55,507 nucleotides of DNA from Symsagittifera roscoffensis (lineage: Eukaryota; Xenacoelomorpha; Acoela; Convolutidae): positions 2,828,073 through 2,883,579 of the forward strand of contig NC_087063.1 in assembly GCF_963678635.1 (NCBI RefSeq), read 5' to 3'. Made by a program: the position numbers and the translations under genes. The notes under the pieces are model-generated. The model saw nothing but the letters and a program-made list of their open reading frames with translations. It ran no database searches and was not told the origin of the DNA. Shown here in pieces: positions 38,631-49,107 of the stretch (within the stretch, counting starts at the first letter, position 1; every line of letters starts with the position of its first letter).

Positions 38631-39038
38631 ATACCATGGAAACACATATGACGCTACATATGATTAACAAAGAACCATATTTGACGCGACATAGAAACTG
38701 AATAATCAAATCAATTCAATTTTCTCGTGGGCATCCAAAAAGTGCTCTGAACGACCTCAAAGACGTTGGTAGTAAAAATCTTTTTTCCGCCGTTCAGAGC
38801 AAAAATTTGGTTCCTAAGCAAAGCACATTATTATTTGATGCAAAAAAATTTACCTGATGACACCGGAAAACATACCTGGTGATGATTGAATAAATTTCAT
38901 AAAACTGTCTAAAACAAAACAAGCATTTCAGAAATATGAAAAATTATCAATACAAAAAACATCATGACCATCAAAAAAAAAATTAATTCAACGGAGGCAA
39001 AGCAGAGCTTCGCATCACTTGCGATACAAAGGAATCGT
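38631..39038. repeat. direct duplication DR1, right copy
   Basis: Second copy of 35218-35628, about 3.4 kb away in the same orientation. It starts within the 33-bp repeat motif. Confidence 0.8.
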
Positions 39039-40636
39039 AGCATTGCAAGCTACTAAACATAAAACCTAGCCAACCAGCAGGAAAGGGATTGTGTTTCTTC
39101 GTCGCGCGCTACCCCCTTAAGATTAGTACATATTCGCTCCAATGGTGCCTTTTAGCGTTTTTTAAGAAAGTTATCCAGAGAAACGGAAAAAATCCAATTT
39201 TTGTGTATTCAGGACTACAGTATGCACGCAAAAAAAAATTAAATTTTGCATGCAAAAAAATTTGTTGGAAAGTGTTTGTTTGAGTACAAAATTCGGTTTG
39301 CAGTTGAAAAAAAAAAACAAAACAAAAATTTACTTTTTTTTGTCGCCATCAAAAAATGGTGGTCATACAATTTATATATACGGAAAGGTTGATTAATTTC
39401 TGCTTCTATTTATATATTGCAAAGAGACAGTTGGAAAAGACACAATGAACACCGAGGGACTGAAAAAAAATTGCTTTGTTTTTTTTTTGAAAAAACATCA
39501 ATTTTCGAATTTCAAAAAAGATGGCTTCAAAGCTCTTTGAAGTTCGTGAAAAATTCAATATTGGCACATTTTCTTAATACAAATAAACAAAATTGAGAAG
39601 AACTGGACTAATAGGAAAAATTTTTACTGCGCTGCGAAATCTTTAAATTAAACTAGCGTGTAACGCACCTCAGGTCTTCGGATTTTTAACAACTCATTAA
39701 AAAACTGCAATATTGGAAAAAAAGATATGCATACCTTCCGTGTACTCAGACAGCACCCAAATTACAGGGTTCGTGATTTCACGTTTTCTACTGTTCTTTT
39801 TAATCAAGTTTAATCAAAAACAAAATGCAAATGAGCAGACACATTCAGACGCAAAATTTTCAATTCTTCAGTACTCTTTCAATACCCAACAATAGTGTCG
39901 GGATTTTTAAACTTTGAAAAACCATAAAAAAACAAAAGGACATCTCGAAAACTACAAAAATTTTAGCGGTCCAATTTGGAATCAAGGATTGCAAGTCTTT
40001 AGAGTAATCTGACAGCCGCAGCTACAGCGTTGGGAATTTTAACTTTTTTTTCCAAAAAAATAGTGTTTTCTAAAAACTTTTTGAAAAATGACAAAAAACT
40101 TCATATCTCGATAAATACAGGGATTTGAGCAGTCAATTTTGGAGAAGGGCCTCACTATACAGATAGATGATTGCTTCAAATTTTGTGGAACTCTTTATAT
40201 ATAAGTTCTTTGAACAATTTAAAAGATAACACATAACAAACGTAGCATCTTGGAATCTAAAAAAAATTTTCAGATTTGAAAACCATCTCTCCACGCGTTA
40301 TGTTAACAGAAATAAGTAAACAGCGCATTTAGTAAAGCACTACACAGACTGAATAGCATACCTATACTCCATTTGTAAAGTAACGATCTGTAGGACCGTT
40401 TCCTCATTAAAAGTAACCGTTTCCTCGTTAAAAACACGAAGAGTTTCAAAATTAAAAAACGACCTATAACGTATGAAAATAAGCTTCAGTCCAAAATAAT
40501 AGACAGAGAGATATAAGAGAGGCAAAATAATAGCTCAAAATTTTTAAAGGCAAATACATCTGAGCACTGCCAACCATATTTCCAACATAAGCATAATTCA
40601 GCATAAACTTGATAAGAAATTTAGGCGACAACACAT
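39039..40636. other. gene-free spacer downstream of the transposase gene
   Basis: 1.6 kb, AT-rich with many A and T runs. No ORF longer than about 65 codons and no recognisable domain on either strand. The 3' UTR and poly(A) signals of the transposase gene would lie at its right end. Confidence 0.45.
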
Positions 40637-43600
40637 TCAATCATGTTCAAACACATTTAGTAAAGGTATTAGATGTACAGCTTCGCCCACATCAACTCGT
40701 AAAAGTTTACCAGATAAAGACGCTAAAGGCATTGCATCATAACGATCGCTAAAATTTACTGTTACAAAAGAAATGACACGTACTCTAGCATCTGCACACC
40801 TGTATAAGGTTTTAGTTTCCAGTTTCTTGATATATACCATGTCAACACCATCCTGAACAAAAAAAACGTGAACCTGTCCATATTCCTCAAAACCCTCTTC
40901 TGTAAATGAAACGTAACTGTCCCGATCGCTAGAATGTAAAATGGATGTTATCTCCCACGAGTTCAACTTCTGGTTACTAGAAAAAGAATTAAACGATCTC
41001 AAACTCTCCGGCACAGTCAATGGACTAACATAACTCTTTTTGAAAGATTTGGAAGTTCTTCTCAGCTGATGACATAAATCAAAAAGTGAATCAGTACAAA
41101 TTTCTGCTCTGTGATTTTTTTTATTTCGTATGTATCGTTCTATCATGAGCTGCAAATGATTAACAGTGCCAGTAAACTTCGATTTCAGAAGATAATTTGC
41201 CGATTCGAACATCATTGCTGAAGAGACCCAAAGTGGCCCAAAATTTCTCACTTGTTCAGAAAGATGGCTGACGGCATGCAAATTAGCGGAAAAAGCAGTC
41301 TTCGTATACGCCGTTTCTGTCTTATCAAGGTAGGACTTTAGAAGTCTTTGACTTTCATCACAATATTCTGCTGAAATCATTAGAAGACGAACACAGTAAC
41401 TGAACATCATGAAACGAGTGTAAAGCTCTTCATCTATGATGCCCTCAAAGATAACAGGTCCAACGTAGAGCAACCAAACTTTCAATTCATTGGCTTTGAA
41501 ATATTCAAGGTCTTTGAGTTTCCTGACAGGCCTTTTGAATTCTTTCGTGAGCTGAAAAAAAGGAAAACAGATGATTGCAAATGGGTGACAGAAATTTTCA
41601 TGTAAGCTACTATTTCTTTTAGAAATGGTTTTTCATTTATGTTACAAAAACAAGCTCTATGATGAAAAATACTTGCCTTAATTCCATCGATGATGCTTCG
41701 AACTCTCACCAGGTTGCTTTTTGCCAATTTGGAGACAATTACTTGAAGTAAAACTTTTGTAACGCCCAGGTAAACTTGATGCATACAATCTGAGGGAGCA
41801 GTCAGTGGCAAAAAATCTATTATATCTAACAGTTTGCTCGGTCCTTTAACACCTTTGTATGAATTTAATTTTATCGACAGCACTTCTTTTATGTGATCTT
41901 TATGCATTTCTGTTGTTCTGCTTCTGAACGACAAGTTCGGGTAATACCTGATTCCCTTTTCTTCGTCTACTTGTGTTTGAACCAGACATACATTGCAGCC
42001 GTAAGTTCCATTAAATTGAATCATATTGAGTAATGAAGCACGAGCTGGCAAATCAGCCACCAGCAAAGCACATTTGAACCGCAAAGAATATTCTTTACCT
42101 TGAAATTGTACGTTGCAAGGAAAATTTTTCAATCTTTCTTCAAAGTCGGGAAGTAAAACTGACCAGTCTGGCTTGTTGTTTCCAAACCATAGAACAGCTA
42201 GAACAATATTTAGGAACATTGATCGTTTTATTGGAGGCAAGTTAGCAATCGCAAGCCAAACTGGCCACATTTGCCTATTATCTGACTTGATGACTTTTAC
42301 TCCATCAGAATTGAAAATTAAATAGACTGTCAATTGTTTTTTAAGATGATCAAAACAATCTGGAAGTTTCATATCAGTCATAGGGTTTCGTTCTAAATTG
42401 TACTGGTAAATATTTTCAATGTTTTCTTGAACAATTTCCTTCAACTCGACCTCAAAATCTAACTGCCACTTTTCTCCATCGCCGCACTGCTTGACGTGGC
42501 GTTTTTTTTCCTTGGAAGACAAACGACTTTTTCTTTTTATTGTTTTGTAGCTAGGAATTTTGGGGACGTTAGCAATCTTCCGAATCAATTTAAACCAATC
42601 ACTTGCTTCTGCGTCAGATGTTGCATGACGTCCTATGATTGAATTAGCACAGACCAAAACATTCGAAACACTGATGCTTTCTTGAAAATTACTAATAGAA
42701 TTATCTGAGTTGCAGTCAATCAATTCAGAGTCGGAAGTAAGTATGTTCGATATACTTAATTCTGGTGTACAAACACTTCCTTGAAGGGATGGTCTCGGGG
42801 ATGATGTTCTGTTGTCTTTAGGGATGGGAGACATTTCTTCAAAGCAGCGAAAGGTGGGAGACATGTCAGTGAGATAGTTGGACTGCTTTGCTGCGCCAAT
42901 GGGCGGAGAACAATTCTCGAAAAAACTGTCTTCAGATGAGAAATCTTCACTACTACTCGAAACCTGACTCCTCAAATCTGAGAGCAAAATTTTTTTGTTA
43001 GACGGCCCAGAATTATGTGGCGCCCTAGCTTTCCTAATCCGTGCCGTCCGATGAGCGTTTCGTAGATATGAAGTTGCTTTCGCAGTCAAAGTTATCAATG
43101 ATGGAACAGGAAGCTGAGTAGAGGAAGATTCTGACGAACCGTGAAGCCAAAAAAAATCACAAGAACAATCGCAGTTATTTTTTCCGAAAAAATCGGAGCC
43201 GTAGAACACATTTACTTCATCTTCTGGCATTATTGGCTTGACTACTACAAGTCTTACACAACTTTTAGATTTATGCTCCGAAATCCTATAGGAACAGTTT
43301 GGCTCACACGAGTGATTGGCAAAACGAACAGACCCCACCATAATTCGCAGGTTTTTACACCTCTCAGTTCTTTCAAATATTGATATCTGTTTAAATTCGT
43401 TTTCATGGTGCAACGGAATTTTTTCGAGATACGCTCTTACTAAGGGAACCGGCGTATTAGACATCTGTGGCAACAAGGGCTCTGTTCCGGCGTAAAAAAG
43501 CCCGTAGCCTCCATATCGATCTAATCTTATTTCAAACAACGATTTTTCCAGATCATCATAACAGTTTCGTAACTGCTGATCAATTTTTTTGTACATCGTG

Positions 43601-43767
43601 TTGTTTTGAACGATATTTTCGTATTCCACGCAGTCGATTTTTTCAACCATTGTTGAAATGGGCCGCTCATTATTTTCAAATAACGCCGATGTTATATTTG
43701 CATCACATTGAGCATAGATTTCACATCGCAAAGCTTTGACTGACGAGAGTGAGCTTTGTGAATGCAT
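40637..43767 (-). CDS. SET-domain / CACTA-like transposase fusion protein
   Basis: Two exons, 43767-41677 and 41551-40637, joined in phase 0 give 1001 residues. The intron begins GCAAGT and ends TTTTTTTCAG (a GC-AG intron); the alternative GT just inside gives a wrong frame. Residues ~60-205 are a SET methyltransferase domain: RYGGYGLF (84-91), NHSCEPNC (151-158), VNVFYG (185-190), then FFGKNNCDCSC. That ending is characteristic of the SUV4-20/KMT5 type. A Ser-rich linker follows. Residues ~440-1000 match the transposase family annotated as EnSpm/CACTA-like in animals: FNSDGVK...WPVW, ADLPARASL..QFNGTYGCNVC, KGPSKLLD, SDCMHQVYLGVTK, then in exon 2 KLKDLEYFKANELKVWLLY and FGPLWVSSAMMFESANY. 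The protein would bind and move DNA and might methylate histones near its target. No lesion was seen. An acceptor TTTTCAG lies 8 nt before the ATG. Confidence 0.85.
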
Positions 43768-43990
43768 GGTACGATCTGAAAATTACCTCAATTAATGACA
43801 TTTTGAAACAATTACGAGAAGACTTTTAAAATCCCCAGCTATCAGTGCAACTAAGCTGTAGAATCAATTCAGTCTGAATCAGAAAAATAAAAGGCATAAA
43901 AATTCTCAAGATTTGCTGATGATAAGATTAAAAACAGATAATACAAACTTGAATTCGAAACAAACAAATGCTATACAAGGCTGCAATTAT

Positions 43991-44689
43991 CTACTCATTA
44001 GAAGCATTGTGAAACCTACGACGGAAATCGTTTCCCATATCGTTTGCTCCTTTGCGTGCTTCAGAGTATGCATATTCAGGTTGCTGGGGGTATTTCAATT
44101 TCACCACCTTTTCGAAAATACGTTCCAGTTCTTTGTCAACGGGTTGCCGGGAGTTTCCATAATTCCTTTCCCGACCAATCATTTGATATTTGAGCAAACA
44201 TTCAGATTTATTGCCAAAAATCTCTTTTCCGAGCAACCTTCCAAATAGCCCAGGATCGGCTCCAGCTTTCAGGGCCATTAGATTTTTGTTCTGAAACATT
44301 ACTGCTTCTGTTTGTACGTTACAAACGTCAATTTGTTCACCAGTGAGCTGTAGAGATAGGACACTCAAAAACTCGTTGTTATTTTGTCGCTCAATTTTCC
44401 TAATCTCTTTCAGCGCCCTTGCATGCCTTTTGACGACTCCGTTCCATTTGGCTTCAAGTTTGCTCTCAATCGAATCGCCTGCATCTGAATTTACTGCCGT
44501 TTGAATGGGCGTCGAGGAGAACAGCTTTGATTTCGCCGAAGTATCTAGAATTGCACTCTGTGTTAAGTCAATCGTATTATTAGTTTCTTCCTCATCACTG
44601 TCATCCTCAATATAAACTCTACGTTTTTTTTGAACGGGCCATAAATAATCCATTTCGGAGTTCAATTCGCCAGAGAGCGTTTCAATTTT
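43991..44689 (-). CDS. BEN-domain-like protein 2
   Basis: The open exon starts after a TTTTTCAG acceptor (44689) and the first ATG within it is at 44653, giving 220 residues to the TAG/TAA at 43991. The N-terminus is acidic (VYIEDDSDEEETNNTIDL); the C-terminal ~110 residues (GADPGLFGRLLGKEIFG, QPVDKELERIFEKVVKLKYP, NDMGNDFRRRF) align with the C-terminus of the neighbouring protein at 44853-45807. The pattern of a G-R-x-L motif, then a Leu-rich helix and a final Arg-rich helix resembles the BEN DNA/chromatin-binding domain. It is 224 bp upstream of the transposase start and 164 bp downstream of the other BEN-like gene, all on one strand. An upstream exon joined in phase 0 cannot be excluded. 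Confidence 0.6.
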   Translation of the reverse strand, partial: KIETLSGELNSEMDYLWPVQKKRRVYIEDDSDEEETNNTIDLTQSAILDTSAKSKLFSSTPIQTAVNSDAGDSIESKLEAKWNGVVKRHARALKEIRKIERQNNNEFLSVLSLQLTGEQIDVCNVQTEAVMFQNKNLMALKAGADPGLFGRLLGKEIFGNKSECLLKYQMIGRERNYGNSRQPVDKELERIFEKVVKLKYPQQPEYAYSEARKGANDMGNDFRRRFHNASNE

Positions 44690-44852
44690 CTGAAAAAGTT
44701 TGACATAAGAACAAAATTCACGTGATTTATTAGCAAGGAAAAAAATTGTGACAGCAAAACGCACACAATGAAAGATCAATTCCAATATCAAGGTCCAAGA
44801 TATAAACAACTTAGAATGTTTAATTGGAGAGAAATATTTCTTGTCAATTCGG

Positions 44853-45807
44853 CTATGCTGTCGATAGTGATTGTCGATTTACGACGAGCTGAGGATACTT
44901 TTTCCTTAATTCACGTCCCAACTGATTTGCTCCACCCACTGCTTCTGACAAAGCATGAGGATCATTGCCAAACTTCCGATTGACGCAAGCTGAAAAAAAA
45001 ATAGTTGCCAGAAAAACAGACTGATCACTTTTGTTCTCAGAATAACTATACTTACTAATAAAAACTGCTTCAGTTTCTTTACCGACGGACTCACGGCAGT
45101 CTTTCCTAGCAACTTTGACCCCTAGTCTTTTATTAATCAGCAAACAATTTTGTTCGTTTCCAAAAATTAAAATGGCAATAGCTCGTCCGAATACTGATGG
45201 GCCAGCCAAAACAGGAACTGTCATCAAGTTGACTTCACCAAACATCAGAGGCTCGCAATCTTCCACTGTCTCGCACACAACTTGATCAACTTTCTTTCTC
45301 GCAAAATTTTTCTGCAGCATTTCTCCAAGGCATTTGCGGAACCTGGAGTTCTCTTTCTGCATCTTAGCTGCATGTTTTTCGTTTTCTTTTGTGATTTCTT
45401 CCATTTTTGAAGAAAAAATCTCCACAACTCGTTCTACATTGAGGCTATTGGAGTTCATTGTTGGCTCCATTGAAGCACCTGGAGTCGAGCCGTTCTACAG
45501 AAAACTCAAAAATATAACAATGATGGCAAAAATCCTGGTAAATATTTGGAACTTCACGCCAGAAAAACTAGTTACATCAGGAACATCTATGCCAAAAGCA
45601 ACCAACCACTTCTGTCGTTATTTCGCCGAGCTGCAGGCAGGGTTGTTGTGGTTCCCCCAAGGTTCCTTCGTCAAAACGGCACTTTTTCTTCGGTTGAGTC
45701 TCAGTGGCTTTCAGTGTAGCTATTCTCTCGGTTTTCTTTGAGGCAGCGTGACAGGACACTTCCATTTCAGAATTCCCACTTCTCGGCTGACTCCTTAAAC
45801 CAAACAT
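44853..45807 (-). CDS. BEN-domain-like protein 1, three exons
   Basis: Exons 45807-45607, 45494-45056 and 44989-44853 join in consistent phases (0, then 1) to 258 residues. Acceptors are CTGTAG and TTTTTTTTTCAG; donors are GTTGGT and GTAAGT. A coiled segment (KMEEITKENEKHAAKMQKEN) precedes a C-terminal domain homologous to BEN-like protein 2: AGPSVFGRAIAILIFGNEQN, GKETEAVFI, NQLGRELRKKYPQ. Unspliced, the second intron stays open because its length is a multiple of three, so intron retention would add about 22 residues. The start could instead be the Met at 45765 if GTTTAAG is an acceptor. A likely role is DNA or chromatin binding; BEN assignment rests on pattern only. Confidence 0.6.
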
Positions 45808-46148
45808 TAATCATACCAGCAAAAGAAATGCTTGCACTAAGATCAATATGAACATGTTGACTGAAAGTCAGTTAGTACAGTTGTTTCGCTCTTTTGCAAT
45901 CCGTAAACAACAAACATTTGGGTTTCTATAGCCTTTAGATTAGAATCTGCCGCTGAGAACTTCATTAATGACCGATAATGCGATCATGAACGACCAAATT
46001 TTGACGCTAATTTGACCCTAACTTTACCCTAGCTTAAAGTTAGGAGCTTTCATACTTTGTAACTTGAAAAAAAAACCTCCCAAAATAGTTTCTGGTTGTT
46101 TTTTAAAACGTTTTGAGCTCCAAGAACAAGAAATTTTACGGAAGAATT
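45808..46148. other. intergenic spacer
   Basis: About 340 bp with no ORF. It contains a CTAACTTTA...TAAAGTTAG hairpin-like word near 46020-46045. Confidence 0.4.
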
Positions 46149-46571
46149 TCATTTGTCTATGATACAATCTAAAAACTGTATTTTGCTAAGAGGCACTAAC
46201 TCAAAAGTGATATCAACCAGACTTCTGTCAGCGGCTTGAACTTTATTGCGTACAACCTCTGTTGCTTCCTTAACTCGATTATTGACAATCTTAGTCACCA
46301 ACGACGCTGTGAACGTTTTGTCTCCGCTAGTTGTAAAGGAAACGTGCTCTTTTTCCTTCAGCATCAATTTAGCTTCTAGATTCAAATAGGACGGCCAGAG
46401 AACACTATTGTACGGGAGGGTGAAAGCATGCTCATCGTGTTTGCAGTAGAACACCCATGTATACAATTTTGCTTCTTTGATTAAAATTTCGTCGTCCAGA
46501 TATCGTGACTGCGAACTTATTCCTTTGTTACAGCGCTGAGGTCGTGATGATTGATTCGAGTTTTGCGACAT
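46149..46571 (-). CDS. unknown 140-residue protein of the gene block
   Basis: Single exon from the ATG at 46571 to the stop at 46149. The sequence is globular-looking with mixed charge (LYTWVFYCKHDEHAFTLPYN, then LKEKEHVSFTTSGDKTFTAS) and ends LSKIQFLDCIIDK. No membrane span, signal peptide or known motif was seen. A splice acceptor (TTGTTACAG) lies 7 nt before the ATG, as for other genes of the block. Strand and spacing suggest it belongs to the same unit as the transposase and BEN-like genes. Confidence 0.55.
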   Translation of the reverse strand: MSQNSNQSSRPQRCNKGISSQSRYLDDEILIKEAKLYTWVFYCKHDEHAFTLPYNSVLWPSYLNLEAKLMLKEKEHVSFTTSGDKTFTASLVTKIVNNRVKEATEVVRNKVQAADRSLVDITFELVPLSKIQFLDCIIDK

Positions 46572-46986
46572 AGTCTATCTGTAACAACAAAAAATTTTCA
46601 AAAACCAATCAAATTATTTAAGTTAGGTTACTTCAAAAAGACCTATCAGGCAATTGTTAACACAAATGGACTGTAATAAACAAATTCCTTCAATTTCACT
46701 AACTGGCCGGCTGTTTAAAAAGTTTATCAAACTATTGAAGGTTACACATCCTTAAAATGGAAGCGTTTGGGAAACTGAATTATTTTTTGTCAACACCAGG
46801 CGTTCGAAAATCCTATATACTAACAGAATATAATTTCTTCCATTGCGTACAATCGACTCAAAACTGCATCAGCAGAAAAACACCGAACAAAGAAATTTTA
46901 ATCAAAAACGTTGCTTAAGTTCAAATGAAACTTATCATATCATTGTTTTTCGAGTTGGAAGAACAAATGAAATCAGGACACATGTT
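46572..46986. other. intergenic spacer
   Basis: About 415 bp of AT-rich DNA between the 140-residue gene and the kinase gene, with no ORF or recognised signal beyond the acceptor near 46578. Confidence 0.4.
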
Positions 46987-48744
46987 TCATTCCGAACATA
47001 GATCAACTACTGCCATATTGCTGTACAGCTCTTTCGAGCTTTGCAGTCTTTTTTTTTCCTTTAGGTTTCCAAGCAACATCTTGATAGAAGCGCGATTTTC
47101 TCTTCTCTTCAAACACTGTGACGCGAGATACCCAACCACCATCTTCTCTTCCTCAGAGCAAATGCAGGTTCTAGCAATTTCGTCAAAAACATAACCAAGG
47201 CTAAAAACATCTGAAGCTGGAACAGTTTTTGCATCTCTCAAGTTTCGCAATTCCCATTCTACATGGCTGTGTTGTAAATTGTGCTTCTCTCTCATTTTGG
47301 GAGTCAATTTGTATGTTATTGGATAGGCTAAGGCTGTCGCTTTTCCAAAATCAATTACTCTAGTGCTATTCCCAGAGTACATCACATTTCCACAATGGAG
47401 GTCTAGATGAAGGATCTGAAACGATAACTTATTTCAAATGTTAAAAAAAATTTAATTGAACGCTGCGAAAATTCAAGTGGGGACCAGTATTTAGATTCGA
47501 AAAAAGGATATGATAAAAAAATCGATTATTTTGACCCAAACAACTTACGTTTCTAGAGTGCAAGAACTGGACAGCTTTAAGGGTTTCGTTTGCTCGTGCT
47601 AACCAGTTATTTGTCATGCTCTTTTCCCTGTGCTCGGTTACTGATGCGCCATTGAAATATTCCAGAACTAGCTGATATTCATTCAACAGCCCAAAGAGGC
47701 CCAAGAAAAAATTCTGGTCTTCCGATTTAGGGGTTTGGAGTACCAACGCAGCAATTTGTGCTTCCAAATACAAATCCCTGCTGTAGAACGGAGGACACTC
47801 TTTAACTACTGCTTGAACTTTAGCAAAAGAACACTTCACAATACGTCCAAATCTACCCTGACCTATGGATTTCCTGTTTACTTGTATGTTGAAAGATTTG
47901 AAATGAATTGGCTCGGGGAGTGAACGCGATAGATTCATTCTCTGAATTGTGCCGTCATTGCCGGCACAAATATCATTGGTCGCAGCTGTCATCTTCAATT
48001 CTTTGCCTGATTTTTTAACACAAAGGACACTTTCACTCTAAACAAAATCAAGCCGATAATTATTTTATCCATTCAAAAAATTATGAAAGTTCGAAAATCT
48101 TAACTCACTTATTCCTATCAGAACAAATAACAACATATGTTAATTTTGAGCTCTTGTAATTTTTTTCGTAAAAAAAACAATTTAATCGTCCAAGCAAAAC
48201 CAAGATTGTAACGCAATTGCAAAGGTATAAAAGACTCACCTGATTACGGCTTTTTTGAAGTAGAACGATTGTCTTCTCCTGATGCAAGACCCTGCTTTTC
48301 AACTCATCGACCTTCTCCATGGCCTCTTTATGATTGGAATTCGCTTCAGTCCACTGCTCATGGAAGTAGTTCATGAAACCATTAGCAGTCTCTCGTCTGG
48401 CTGTTTCAGCAAGCAGATCTAGTTTTAATTTCTGGCGCTTTCTCGACTCGCTTATTTGGGCTCTTCTTTTCTTTGCTTCTTCAGACCTACTGTGAGATCG
48501 TTTCCTAGAAAAATTAAACATTACTTAAAACTTAAAATTTTGTTTCACTTTTATTGAGGCATTCATCCCACTTTGAAAACTATTGATTTTATTAAGCAGA
48601 AGGAAATAACTTTTTCAAGGTGATCTGAGTCTTGTCTGTTGAACTGAGTGGAGCCTCTGCGCTGCTTTCGTTAGTGGTGTCACAGTTTATCAGGCTTGAA
48701 TCAATTGGGAAATTCGGGAAAGCGTCTCTCTCAGATGAAGTCAT
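46987..48744 (-). CDS. coiled-coil protein kinase, four exons
   Basis: Exons 48744-48611, 48504-48240, 48037-47549 and 47415-46987 join with matching phases (2, 0, 0) to 438 residues. The first donor (GTTATT) is weak; the others are GTGAGT and GTAAGT, with TCTAG, GTTTAG and TTTCAG acceptors. Residues 1-45 are Ser-rich. Residues ~45-135 form a basic then coiled-coil segment (KKRSHSRSEEAKKRRAQ, HKEAMEKVDELKSRVLHQEK). The kinase domain follows: glycine loop IGQGRFGRIVKC, lysine in AVVKE, catalytic loop HLDLHCGNV, metal-binding IDFGKA, and a conserved Asp in ASDVFSLGY. All key catalytic residues are present, so activity is likely; the substrate is unknown. It lies at the upstream end of the gene block. 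An acceptor CGTTTTTAG sits 8 nt before the ATG. Confidence 0.75.
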
Positions 48745-49107
48745 AATGAGATCTAAAAACGAAAGAAAAACTGAAAAAAATCAGACATGGCAGCCAAATG
48801 TACCTTCCATTTGAGGTAGACAAAACCAACCACAACCAATCATCATCCTCATGATAGCCTGCACAATAGCGCTACTTATTGATTCCTTCTCACTCGAAGA
48901 AGAAAGTTAAAACTTAACAAAACTCCAAAAACAACAATCAAAAAATAATGACAGCAATCAAAAAAAATTAGAAAAAGTTCAAAAAAAGTAGACAAAGTTA
49001 TTGGGAATGAATTACGAGGACAAAATAAATACGAATTAACGCCTTGCTTCTGAATTAACTAAGTTGTAACAAGTTTCAAGTAATTATGATAAATTTATCG
49101 TTACCCG
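48745..49107. other. upstream region of the kinase gene
   Basis: About 360 bp, AT-rich, between the first kinase exon and the satellite. The acceptor of a 5' untranslated exon or of trans-splicing is at about 48752. No promoter motif could be supported. Confidence 0.4.
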
